Assembly (NCBI GenBank): GCA_034433995.1
Contig: DAOTZU010000245.1
Coordinates: 1-9,083 of the forward strand
DNA from: DAOTZU01 sp034433995
GTDB taxonomy: Bacteria; Chloroflexota; Anaerolineae; UBA1429
DNA length: 9,083 nt
Direction of reading: 5' to 3'
This document shows, piece after piece, positions 1 through 6,289 of the stretch. A program made the translations under genes and the position numbers. Every line of letters starts with the position of its first letter. Position 1 is the first letter of the stretch. Below the pieces are notes generated by a model, which was not told the DNA's origin, searched no databases, and saw only the letters and a list, made by a program, of their open reading frames with translations.

Positions 1-248
1 TAGAACTCGATCGTCACCGACTCGACATCTTGCATCTTGTCGTTGTCTTCCACAGCCACCGCAATCTGGTAGCGGTTACGAGGCATCATTTCGTTCGCCG
101 AGACCGTCACTCCCGTCACGGCACCACCCGAGTTGGGCGTGGAGAAGGTTCCCGTCACCGTACCCTCGTCCGCCCAAACCACAGGCGACCACAAGAGCGC
201 CAACACCACCACGAGCACTATGAGAAGCGAATACCTGTTCCTGTACAT
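1..248 (-). CDS. Secreted protein of unknown function (N-terminal part only)
   Basis: Reading leftward from the ATG at 248, the frame is open for 82 codons to the window edge, so the C-terminus is missing. Residues 1-26 form a textbook signal peptide: Arg at positions 3 and 5, a hydrophobic core (LLIVLVVVLALLW) and an Ala-x-Ala-like end (VVWA) with predicted cleavage before DEG. The mature start is rich in Thr, Ser, Gly and Val, with alternating beta-type residues (GTVTGTFSTPNSGGAVTGV, later QIAVAVEDNDKMQDVESV), which suggests an extracellular beta-sandwich or Ig-like domain. That is inference; I do not recognise a family. The start is fixed by GGAGG at 254-258, 5 nt before the ATG. The gene lies downstream of the URO-D gene on the same strand, 122 bp apart. 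An inverted repeat sits in its leader. Confidence 0.8.
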   Translation of the reverse strand, partial: MYRNRYSLLIVLVVVLALLWSPVVWADEGTVTGTFSTPNSGGAVTGVTVSANEMMPRNRYQIAVAVEDNDKMQDVESVTIEF

Positions 249-263
249 TTTGACCTCCTTTTT

Positions 264-283
264 ACGAATGATATCTCATTCGT
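264..283 (-). promoter_or_regulatory. Leader hairpin just upstream of the ribosome site of the secreted-protein gene
   Basis: Perfect 8-bp inverted repeat: ACGAATGA at 264-271 and TCATTCGT at 276-283, with a 4-nt centre. On the minus-strand transcript the hairpin ends 3 nt before the AAGGAGG ribosome site (254-260). It could be a protein-binding operator or an RNA element affecting translation. It has no U-tract, so it is not a terminator. Confidence 0.5.
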
Positions 284-289
284 TGTTCT

Positions 290-327
290 GCGACCATAAT
301 ACTATACTTTTGTCTCTTCTTGGTCGC
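290..327 (-). promoter_or_regulatory. Weak candidate promoter of the secreted-protein gene, bracketed by an inverted repeat
   Basis: On the minus strand there is a TATTAT box (296-301) overlapping a TATAGT box (301-306), in an A/T-rich stretch unlike the surrounding GC-rich DNA. No convincing -35 box lies at the right distance. The area is bracketed by a 7-bp inverted repeat, GCGACCA at 290-296 and TGGTCGC at 321-327, which may be an operator pair or chance. Confidence 0.3.
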
Positions 328-370
328 CAGGAGGTCTATTTTTGGTTTAAAATTGGCCGCAAGATTAACC

Positions 371-1375
371 TCATCTCTCCCGATGATACACCCCAAACTC
401 CCGGAACGCCGCACACATGGCCGCCACTTTCTCCGGCGTGTGGTTCACCGCCTCCGGCTGGGGATAGGCCTTGCTGATCAGGCCGCCGTTGTGGGCGCCC
501 AAAGTGGCGATCATCCGCTGCACGTAACGGCGGATATCCTCCACGGTGCCGTGCACCATCGTCTGCTGAATGTCCACCGGGCACCAGAAGGCCAGCTTGC
601 CCCCTGCCACGGCATCCAGCGCCTCCAAACCCATGTTCTCTTGCTGGTCCATTTGAATGACATCCAATCCGGCCTCGATGAGCATGGGCAAGATCTCGAT
701 GATGTAGCCACAGGAATGCAGCCAGGTATCCATGCCCAGCTCATGGGCTAACTTCCAACTGGCTCGATAATGGGGCATAAAGAATTCTTCCAGCATGCGC
801 GGGCTGATCATCAGCCGGTCCTGCAGGCCCAGGTCATCATAGCCCATGTAGCCATCGCAGCCGATCTCGGCCAACATGCGGATGGATTCCTGCTGCTTCT
901 CCGCAAAGCGGGCGATGAGGGCCTTGAAATCGTCGGGATACTCGAAATAGTCGGTGAACATGTTGTGCATCCCACGAATGCTGTGGATGCCGGCATAAAG
1001 GGAACTAAAGGCGGTGACCCCCAAGCAATATTTGGGGTTCTCGGAGCGGTTGTTCTCCTCGATGGCCGCCTTGGCCGCGGCGTAATATTTAGGATTGTTG
1101 GCATCGGGAAAGACATACTCGGCCTGGCGGCGCATATCTTGGATGGGCCACTCCACCGCCTCGCCGTTCACATCCTTCGACGCCCGCTCCCAGACCACGC
1201 CCCAAGCGTCGCGGCGGCGCTCATGGCCGTTCACCGGGTGCCATTCCTCCAGGTCGGGCGGCCGCTCGATCCACAGCCAGAGAATGTCGTTCTCGCCACC
1301 ATCGGGCAAATAATGGGGAATCCGGTCCGGACCCTGAAAATGGATCGCTCGTTTCACCCGTTCTCGCGAGTTCAT
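371..1375 (-). CDS. Uroporphyrinogen decarboxylase (URO-D) family protein, methyltransferase-type
   Basis: The 334-residue product has the URO-D/cobalamin-methyltransferase TIM-barrel pattern. The N-terminus NSRERVKRAIHFQGPDRIP (2-20) is the usual family opening. Further motifs are GYDDLGLQ (178-185), SPRMLEEFFMPHYR (191-204), HSCG (220-223, the His-x-Cys metal-ligand type seen in methyltransferase members), and FWCPVDIQ (263-270) followed by GTVEDIRRYV. Members of this branch usually move methyl groups to or from corrinoid proteins or coenzyme M rather than making haem. No corrinoid protein or haem gene lies nearby, so the substrate is unknown. A second zinc-ligand Cys near the C-terminus (around AHNGG, 294-298) is not evident; Cys265 is unusual. 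I chose the ATG at 1375 because GAGGTGG (1381-1387) precedes it by 5 nt. The in-frame GTG at 1384 lies inside that motif. The gene appears to be transcribed alone from its own promoter. Confidence 0.88.
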   Translation of the reverse strand: MNSRERVKRAIHFQGPDRIPHYLPDGGENDILWLWIERPPDLEEWHPVNGHERRRDAWGVVWERASKDVNGEAVEWPIQDMRRQAEYVFPDANNPKYYAAAKAAIEENNRSENPKYCLGVTAFSSLYAGIHSIRGMHNMFTDYFEYPDDFKALIARFAEKQQESIRMLAEIGCDGYMGYDDLGLQDRLMISPRMLEEFFMPHYRASWKLAHELGMDTWLHSCGYIIEILPMLIEAGLDVIQMDQQENMGLEALDAVAGGKLAFWCPVDIQQTMVHGTVEDIRRYVQRMIATLGAHNGGLISKAYPQPEAVNHTPEKVAAMCAAFREFGVYHRER

Positions 1376-1380
1376 CCTCT

Positions 1381-1440
1381 CCACCTCATCCCAATCAACT
1401 TATCACGGCACCTCGGACAAATCTCTGCCCAAGGAGGTAG
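1381..1440 (-). promoter_or_regulatory. Leader of the URO-D gene with possible ribosome-site sequestration
   Basis: The ribosome site GAGGTGG (1387 to 1381 on the minus strand) can form 7 continuous pairs, one of them G-U, with CTACCTC earlier in the leader (1440 to 1434). A second GAGGTG copy between them (1414 to 1409) could compete for the same strand. This is compatible with a two-state translational switch, but rests only on short complementarity. Confidence 0.3.
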
Positions 1441-1455
1441 CCATGTTCGCCCTGT

Positions 1456-1483
1456 AGTATAGGCGGGGCAGGAGAAGAGTCAA
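1456..1483 (-). promoter_or_regulatory. Sigma70-type promoter of the URO-D gene
   Basis: On the minus strand the -35 box is TTGACT (1478-1483), followed by a 16-nt spacer and a -10 box TATACT (1456-1461); each is one base off consensus. Transcription would begin near 1449, leaving a leader of about 75 nt before the ATG at 1375. It lies between the operon-end hairpin and the URO-D gene, as expected for an independent unit. Confidence 0.7.
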
Positions 1484-1515
1484 AGTAACCCCTGTGTGGC
1501 CTCGGGGAGACAGCA

Positions 1516-1551
1516 AACGGGATAGGGAGAGGAGATCTCCGCTATCCCGTT
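1516..1551 (-). terminator. Strong hairpin after the exporter operon, possible terminator without U-tract
   Basis: Perfect 10-bp arms AACGGGATAG (1516-1525) and CTATCCCGTT (1542-1551) are extended by GGAGA/TCTCC (1526-1530, 1536-1540) around a 5-nt loop, with a single bulged G at 1541. It begins about 30 nt after the permease stop codon and precedes the URO-D promoter, which suits transcript-end formation for the minus-strand operon. The bases after it (TGCTGTC on the minus strand) are not U-rich, so a classical intrinsic terminator is uncertain. Another TATCCCGT copy at 1564-1571 could replace the right arm. Confidence 0.5.
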
Positions 1552-1581
1552 GGTTGTGCCTGTTATCCCGTGCGCGCGTTT

Positions 1582-2826
1582 TTATTCGTAGCGCAGCGCC
1601 TCGATAGGGTTCAGCCGCGCGGCCCGATAGGCCGGATAGAGGCCAAAGAAGAGGCCCACGCCGATGGAGGTGCTCAGGGCCATGATGATGCTATCGGGCG
1701 TCACGATGGCCCGGTTGGCGCCCAGAAGGGGCGTCACAATCCGAGCGCCGCCATAGCCGGCCAAGACGCCCAAGACCCCGCCCACCAGGCTGAGCACAAT
1801 GGCCTCGGTGAGGAATTGGATCAGGATATCCCGTCGCTTGGCCCCCACCGCCTTGCGCAGGCCGATCTCCCGGGTGCGCTCGGTCACCGAGACCAGCATG
1901 ATGTTCATGATGCCGATGCCGCCCACCACCAGGGAGATGGCGGCGATGCTGCCCAAGAGCACCGTGAAGGTCTGCACGTTCTGGGCCACCATCTCCACCA
2001 GTTGGGTCTGATCGCGGATGGTGAAATCGTCCGCTTGGGTGCCGACAAGCCCGTGGCGGGCGCGCAGGATGGTGGTCAGTTCGGCCTTGGCGATCTCGAT
2101 CTTGTCCGCCGAGACCACCTGCACATTGATGGATTGCACCGAGGTATTCCCCGCCCCGCCGAACTTGATCTGCGCCGTGGTCAGGGGAATAAAGACCTGG
2201 TTATCCAAGTTTTGGAAGCCGCCCACCCCTTTGCTGGCCAAGATCCCCACCACCTGGTAGTTCTGGCGGTTGATCTTGATGGTCTGGCCCAGGGCATCCA
2301 CCAACGTATCGCCGAACAGGTCCTCCACCACCGCCGAGCCCAACACGGCCACCTTATCGCGGCTGACCAGGTCGAACTCGCTGATGTAGCGCCCTCGGGC
2401 CAGCTTCCAGTTACCCACGGTAAGATATTCGGGCGTAACCCCCAACACCGAGACTTGGGTACTGGCGCTGCCATAGACCACGCTGGCCTGGGTAGAATAT
2501 TGGGGCGCCACGGCGGCCACATAGCGCGCCAGCCGGCGGATGGCGTCCACGTCGGCATTGCTCAACATCCGAGCCGAGAAGCCAGCTTGGAAGCCGGCCT
2601 GCCCGGTGCTGCGGCGGACGAAGGTCATCCGCGGGCTGATCACCAGCAGGTTAGAGCCCAAACTGCGGAACCGCTCCGTCACCTGGGCCTCGGCACCGGC
2701 GCCGGCGGCGACCAGGGCGACCACCGCCCCCACGCCGATGATGATCCCCAACATCGTCAGCCCGGCGCGCAGCTTGTTGCTGGCCAGAGACTGAAAGGCG
2801 ATACGCACACTGGCGATGATGTTCAT
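1582..2826 (-). CDS. MacB/FtsX-type ABC transporter permease
   Basis: This is a 414-residue inner-membrane permease of the MacB_PCD plus FtsX architecture. Residues 1-21 (SVRIAFQSLASNKLRAG) and the first membrane helix (about 22-43, LTMLGIIIGVGAVVALVAAG) are classic for the family. A large extracytoplasmic domain spans about 47-285. The C-terminal FtsX part has three helices (about 287-313, 338-362 and 378-402), with the conserved cytoplasmic loop TREIGLRKAVGAKRRDIL (318-335) that contacts the ATPase, and the closing NPIEALRYE. Such permeases use mechanotransmission to drive export of lipids, peptides or drugs with an adaptor protein; the substrate here is unknown. The ATG at 2826 overlaps the adaptor stop codon as ATGA, implying translational coupling. 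It is the last gene of the operon. The cognate ATPase, usually encoded between adaptor and permease, is missing from the window. Confidence 0.93.
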   Translation of the reverse strand: MNIIASVRIAFQSLASNKLRAGLTMLGIIIGVGAVVALVAAGAGAEAQVTERFRSLGSNLLVISPRMTFVRRSTGQAGFQAGFSARMLSNADVDAIRRLARYVAAVAPQYSTQASVVYGSASTQVSVLGVTPEYLTVGNWKLARGRYISEFDLVSRDKVAVLGSAVVEDLFGDTLVDALGQTIKINRQNYQVVGILASKGVGGFQNLDNQVFIPLTTAQIKFGGAGNTSVQSINVQVVSADKIEIAKAELTTILRARHGLVGTQADDFTIRDQTQLVEMVAQNVQTFTVLLGSIAAISLVVGGIGIMNIMLVSVTERTREIGLRKAVGAKRRDILIQFLTEAIVLSLVGGVLGVLAGYGGARIVTPLLGANRAIVTPDSIIMALSTSIGVGLFFGLYPAYRAARLNPIEALRYE

Positions 2827-4478
2827 GGCCGGAAGATCCTCTCCGCACCGCCGCCGGCCCCGGGCACGGTGATGATGCCGCCGCCGGGGCTGCGTTGTTG
2901 CGTCTGTTGGGTTGGCGCCTGGTATTGCACCACCACCCGGTCCCCCTCGTTCAGCCCGCGCTTCACCTCCACATAGGTCTTGTCGCTCAGGCCAAGCTCC
3001 ACCGGGGTCTCCACAGGCGCTTCCAAGGGCGAATCTTGCACCAAGACCACGTTGCCCGTCTCGCCTTGTTTGACGGCCAACGCAGGAATCAGGAGGACAT
3101 TTTGCCGCCTCCCCACGACGATGGTGAGGTTGGCCGTCATCCCCGGCTTGAGCGCATCCGCCGCCGCCTTGTCCAGACTGATGGGCACCTCATAGGTCAA
3201 CAGATTCTGCGCAAGCTTGCCCTGCAAGGGCACCTCCAACACTTTGCCCTGGAAACGGCTGCCGGGCAAGGCATCGAAGGTGATGATCACATCCTGGCCG
3301 ATGGCCACATGGGCGATATCGGTCTCGTCGATCAACCCCTTCACCCTCAAGTCGGAGAGATCGGCGATGGTGACGATGACGGTCCCCGCCGAGACCAGAT
3401 CCCCCACGCTCGCCCCCACAGAGATGATGGTGCCATCGAAGGGGGCCACCATGGTCGCCGCCTCCAAAGCCGCCTTGGCCGCCTCCAAAGTGGCCTTGGC
3501 GCTGGCCACCCGGGCCTCGGCCACGGCGATGTCCTTGGGGTTGGGGCCGGCCTCGATGGTGGCCAAATCCGCCTTGGCCTTGGCCAGGTTATATTCCGCC
3601 TGGGCCAATTGGTTTTGGGCCTTTTTCACGTCGAGCTCATCCGGAGCCTTTAATTTGGCCAGGTTCTCTTGGGCATCCTTGTAGGCCTGCTGGGCCTTGG
3701 CCAATTGGCTCTGGGCGCTGGCGAGGGAATTCTCCGCTTGGGCCTTGGCCGCCTTCAGCCGTTCTTCGGCGGCCAGCATATTGCTATATTCGAAATTGAG
3801 CTTCTCCTGGGTGATCTCGCCCTTTTGGAATTTGACCTGGGCCTCCGCATAATTGTTGCGATACCAGGTCGCCTCGTATTCCAAGGTGCGCAGGCGCGCC
3901 GCGTTATCTGGGTTGTTTTGCACGGCGGTCAGGTTATTCTGGGCCGTCTTGAGCGCCGCCGCTGCATCTTGCAAGGCCTGCTGGGCCGCCTTGAGATCAG
4001 GGTTCAGCAGCGCGTCCAGGTTCTTTTGCGCCTCGGCCAGGGCCACTTCCGCCTGGCTGACGGCCAATTTGGCCTTGGTCAGATCCAGCTCGGTGTAGGG
4101 ATTCTTGACCTTCTCCAGGTTATCCTGGGCCACCGTGAGATCGGCCTCGGCCTGGGTGACGGCGCGCTCCAGACTGCTGGGGTCAATCCGGGCCAAGACC
4201 TCGCCGGCCTTGACCTTTTGCCCAGGAACCACCCGCAGCTCGATAAGAGGGATGCGGCTCACATCAAAACTGAGCGACGCGGAACGGGGCGCATAAACCT
4301 CGCCGGTGCAGGTGACGGTGGCCACCAGGTTCCCCCGCTCCACCACATAGATCTGCGTCAGGTCGTTGCTCTGCCCCTTGTCCTTACGCAACCACCAGAC
4401 GGCCGCCCCCGCCCCAGCCAATACGATGAGGATAGCGAGAACCCACCACCAACGGAGCAAACCCTTCAGCCGGCTCAT
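2823..4478 (-). CDS. Periplasmic adaptor (HlyD/MacA/YknX-like) with very long coiled coil
   Basis: The 551-residue membrane-fusion/adaptor protein has one N-terminal membrane anchor (about 9-30, LRWWWVLAILIVLAGAGAAV). The first half of the lipoyl-like domain is at about 74-100 (ELRVVPGQKVKAGEVLARIDP). A very long Ala/Gln/Lys-rich helical region with Pro-containing turns follows at about 102-342. The second lipoyl half is at 344-372 (VAPFDGTIISVGASVGDLVSAG). Beta-barrel and membrane-proximal domains occupy about 375-520, and the tail is Gly/Gln/Pro-rich. It should link the permease encoded next to it to the cell envelope or to substrate. I prefer the ATG at 4478: AAGGGGG (4484-4490) precedes it by 5 nt. 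The in-frame GTG at 4499 (558 residues) overlaps the previous stop codon as GTGA but has only a poor ribosome site. The coiled coil is much longer than in E. coli MacA. Confidence 0.92.
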   Translation of the reverse strand: MSRLKGLLRWWWVLAILIVLAGAGAAVWWLRKDKGQSNDLTQIYVVERGNLVATVTCTGEVYAPRSASLSFDVSRIPLIELRVVPGQKVKAGEVLARIDPSSLERAVTQAEADLTVAQDNLEKVKNPYTELDLTKAKLAVSQAEVALAEAQKNLDALLNPDLKAAQQALQDAAAALKTAQNNLTAVQNNPDNAARLRTLEYEATWYRNNYAEAQVKFQKGEITQEKLNFEYSNMLAAEERLKAAKAQAENSLASAQSQLAKAQQAYKDAQENLAKLKAPDELDVKKAQNQLAQAEYNLAKAKADLATIEAGPNPKDIAVAEARVASAKATLEAAKAALEAATMVAPFDGTIISVGASVGDLVSAGTVIVTIADLSDLRVKGLIDETDIAHVAIGQDVIITFDALPGSRFQGKVLEVPLQGKLAQNLLTYEVPISLDKAAADALKPGMTANLTIVVGRRQNVLLIPALAVKQGETGNVVLVQDSPLEAPVETPVELGLSDKTYVEVKRGLNEGDRVVVQYQAPTQQTQQRSPGGGIITVPGAGGGAERIFRP

Positions 4479-4483
4479 CAGCG

Positions 4484-4490
4484 CCCCCTT
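4484..4490 (-). promoter_or_regulatory. Ribosome-binding site deciding the adaptor start
   Basis: AAGGGGG on the minus strand, 5 nt before the ATG at 4478. The same 5-nt spacing is seen at most other starts in this window, and this favours ATG 4478 over GTG 4499. Confidence 0.6.
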
Positions 4491-4495
4491 TCCGC

Positions 4496-4972
4496 TCACT
4501 GGCTCTGGGCGGGCTGGAAGGCCCGCACGGATTGGATGGAACGGGCCGTGATGGTGCCATCCTCGCCGCGAGAGCCGAGGACCACGATCTGCTCGCCCGT
4601 CTTCAAGGCCTCGAGGGTGACGGATTGCATCTTTTCGATCAAGGTATTCTCGGTCGTCTTGACCCGTACGGTGCCCTCTTGGGTATTGATCACCAACGTG
4701 TTGCCCTCAATGGCCGTGATGGTGCCCATCACGCCGCCCGCCCGGGCCGCGCCGGCTTGGGGAGTCTGGTTGGGTAAGGCCCGACCGGCGAGGGGCGTCT
4801 GGTTAGGGCCCACCACCTGTCCTCCTTGGGTGCGAAACCGGGTGAACGCCGCCTGTTGTAGTGCCTGGGTAGCCTGCTTCTTGCCCACCGAGCGGCCGTA
4901 AAAGAACCCGCCGGCCGCCGCAGCCAGCACCAGGACCACCACGCCGATGATGAGGAGAACGCGCTTGCCCAT
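4496..4972 (-). CDS. Membrane-anchored DUF5666-like protein, first gene of exporter operon
   Basis: The 158-residue protein has a short basic N-terminus (MGKR) and one strong hydrophobic helix (about 5-26, VLLIIGVVVLVLAAAAGGFF), probably an uncleaved anchor. A linker follows with the duplicated motif PNQTPLAG/PNQTPQAG (57-74). A small beta-rich domain at about 79-149 (GGVMGTITAIEGNTLVINT...TVRVKTTENTLIEK...GEQIVVLG...GTITARSI) matches the general pattern of DUF5666-type OB-like barrels. The role is unknown. Its place at the head of an adaptor-permease operon suggests an envelope accessory of the exporter. I chose the ATG at 4972 because GGAGG (4978-4982) lies 5 nt upstream and the signal-anchor then begins at once; the longer frame to 5068 adds an Arg-rich extension with no support. 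Its stop codon (4496-4498) lies just before the adaptor start. Confidence 0.82.
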   Translation of the reverse strand: MGKRVLLIIGVVVLVLAAAAGGFFYGRSVGKKQATQALQQAAFTRFRTQGGQVVGPNQTPLAGRALPNQTPQAGAARAGGVMGTITAIEGNTLVINTQEGTVRVKTTENTLIEKMQSVTLEALKTGEQIVVLGSRGEDGTITARSIQSVRAFQPAQSQ

Positions 4973-5076
4973 CTTGACCTCCGGCGAAAGAGATGTTGCA
5001 ATCTGCCAGGGATACCTCAGCGGGACCCCTCTCATCCTCCTGCCGCATGAGCGCAGAGGAGGGGACAAATTACCTT

Positions 5077-5104
5077 CTTATTTTTAGCCAAAATCATGAG
5101 TCAA
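5077..5104 (-). promoter_or_regulatory. Candidate promoter of the exporter operon
   Basis: On the minus strand a good -35 box TTGACT (5099-5104) is followed after 16 nt by a weak -10 box AATAAG (5077-5082), in the only A/T-rich stretch between the GHMP terminator and the operon. The expected leader is about 100 nt. The -35 box is identical to that of the URO-D promoter. Confidence 0.45.
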
Positions 5105-5140
5105 TGGTGAAGGAATTGTGTGTAAATTGTGAACTGCGCA

Positions 5141-5183
5141 CAAAACCGACGAGGGAACCCGGACATGTTGAGTTCCCTCGCCG
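5141..5183 (-). terminator. Intrinsic terminator of the GHMP-kinase-like gene
   Basis: On the minus-strand RNA, CGGCGAGGGAAC (5183 to 5172) pairs over 12 bp with GUUCCCUCGUCG (5158 to 5147), including one G-U pair, around a 13-nt loop. It is followed by G-UUUU-G (5146 to 5141). It lies about 43 nt after the stop codon at 5226. On the plus strand the G-U pair becomes an A-C mismatch and no U-tract follows, so it is directional. Confidence 0.75.
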
Positions 5184-5225
5184 CCACATTTGCGTTATGG
5201 TAGAGTTTGGCGCTCCGGCCGACCT

Positions 5226-6269
5226 TTAGGCGAAAGGCCAGTTCGGCTCCAGACGGGCGCCCTCGGCGATATGCGCCGGATACACCTGCTCCGCCATCCC
5301 TTGCAGGGCCACCATCATCTCTTGCTCGCGGCCTTCAGGGCAAAAGACGATCACCGCGCCGCCGGTGCTGGCCGGCTTGGCCGCGTACGCGCCATGCTCC
5401 TTGGCCACAGCCATGATCGCCTTGTGCTCCGGAGTGACCAAACCCCATTGCTCCATAATCCCGGTATCGCTCTCCACCAAGAGCCAAAAGCCCCGCGCGT
5501 CACCGTTCACCAGCCGCTGATGCGCCAAGAGGGAAATAAAGGTTTTGCGGTCCATGGTTTTGACGGTCGCCTCGTCCTCCGTGCGATAGAGCTCGGCGAT
5601 GCGGGCGTTAATCTCGCCGGAGACCATATCAACCCCGCGAGGGACGGCGAGCAAGATGCTGGCGCCCAGGGCATCCCACTGGGCCCGACGGGACTCGCTC
5701 ACCAAAGCATAGGGCTCATCGTAAATGCTACCCACTCCCTTGCCCCATAGACCGGTGAGTTTGCGCGAGAAGCCGAAATAGCGCACCCCGCCAAAGGTTG
5801 CGGCGTAGGGCTTCTGATATCCATGCACCTGCCCTGGCCGCAATGTGGCGCGCTGAACGACCTCGGCCAACTCCTCAGGTGGCCGCCGTTTGCCAAAGAA
5901 GGTATCGAGGGCCAACAACAGCGCCACCAATTGGGCCGCCGCCCCGCCCAGGCCCAATTTCGGCGGGATGAGGGTGTTGAGGGTGATCTCGATGCCGATA
6001 CGGTCGGTGTAGCCGGCAACCTCCAAAAGGCGACCGGCGCCGAAAAAGGTGTCGGCGGTGAACTCGTCGGTGTTCTGCACCCGAATCGAGGCGCTGCCCC
6101 CGCCGCCGGGCGCCACCATGGCGTAGGCCCGCAAGCCGCCTTCGAGGTATGGCTGGGGACCCTCGATCCCCAGGCTGAGGGTGCCGCCCTTCCCGCTGAT
6201 GTCGGTAGTATCGCCGACGACGGCGATGGCGGCCGGAGCTGAAGCGACGATGCGTTCTTTGCGCGGCAT
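5226..6269 (-). CDS. GHMP-kinase-fold protein, phosphomevalonate-kinase-like with altered motifs
   Basis: The 347-residue protein has recognisable GHMP-superfamily blocks. Motif 1 is APAAIAVVGDTTDISGKGG (11-29). Motif 2 is PPKLGLGGAAAQLVALLLAL (102-121), where families normally have GLGSSAA. The segment QVHGYQKPYAATFGGVRYF (147-165) resembles the SG-x-DVA-x-x-x-x-GG region of phosphomevalonate kinases. Motif 3 is AAKPASTGGAVIVF (296-309), where that family has AAKPSGAGGGDC. GHMP enzymes phosphorylate small alcohols or phosphates with ATP. The usual motif-2 Ser residues are Gly/Ala here, and the expected catalytic Asp position reads Gln152 in my alignment by eye, so kinase activity is not certain. 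The substrate is unknown and no other mevalonate genes are in the window. The start at 6269 is fixed by GGAGG (6275-6279) at 5 nt; the in-frame ATG at 6335 is judged spurious. It has its own promoter and terminator, so it is a single-gene unit. Confidence 0.8.
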   Translation of the reverse strand: MPRKERIVASAPAAIAVVGDTTDISGKGGTLSLGIEGPQPYLEGGLRAYAMVAPGGGGSASIRVQNTDEFTADTFFGAGRLLEVAGYTDRIGIEITLNTLIPPKLGLGGAAAQLVALLLALDTFFGKRRPPEELAEVVQRATLRPGQVHGYQKPYAATFGGVRYFGFSRKLTGLWGKGVGSIYDEPYALVSESRRAQWDALGASILLAVPRGVDMVSGEINARIAELYRTEDEATVKTMDRKTFISLLAHQRLVNGDARGFWLLVESDTGIMEQWGLVTPEHKAIMAVAKEHGAYAAKPASTGGAVIVFCPEGREQEMMVALQGMAEQVYPAHIAEGARLEPNWPFA

Positions 6270-6274
6270 GTTGT

Positions 6275-6279
6275 CCTCC
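6275..6279 (-). promoter_or_regulatory. Ribosome-binding site deciding the GHMP-like start
   Basis: GGAGG on the minus strand, 5 nt before the ATG at 6269. The more upstream in-frame ATG at 6335 begins within about 10 nt of the -10 box, leaving almost no leader, so it is unlikely to be used. Confidence 0.75.
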
Positions 6280-6289
6280 CTTTCTTGGG

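Noticed and set aside
30..299. 89-codon open frame on the plus strand at the window start
   Set aside because: It is antisense to the signal-peptide gene, extremely His/Arg-rich and without a ribosome site.
1431..1454. AAGGAGG plus ATG five bases later on the plus strand
   Set aside because: It has perfect start geometry, but the frame stops after four codons (MFAL). No promoter precedes it, and the same bases are explained as the anti-ribosome-site part of the URO-D leader.
1570..2976. 468-codon open frame on the plus strand across the permease
   Set aside because: It is a mirror of the permease gene, spilling into the adaptor end. The product is His/Asp/Gln/Gly-rich and matches no fold, while the minus strand encodes an obvious FtsX-type permease.
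3669..4901. 410-codon open frame on the plus strand across the adaptor and the small operon gene
   Set aside because: It runs through two well-supported genes on the other strand, and its Leu/Gly/Gln repeats are the mirror of the Ala/Gln/Lys coiled-coil codons.
4973..5068. 32-residue N-terminal extension of the small operon protein
   Set aside because: It is Arg-rich and would place the membrane anchor inside. The internal ATG at 4972 has an excellent ribosome site, and the extension is better read as the 5' leader.
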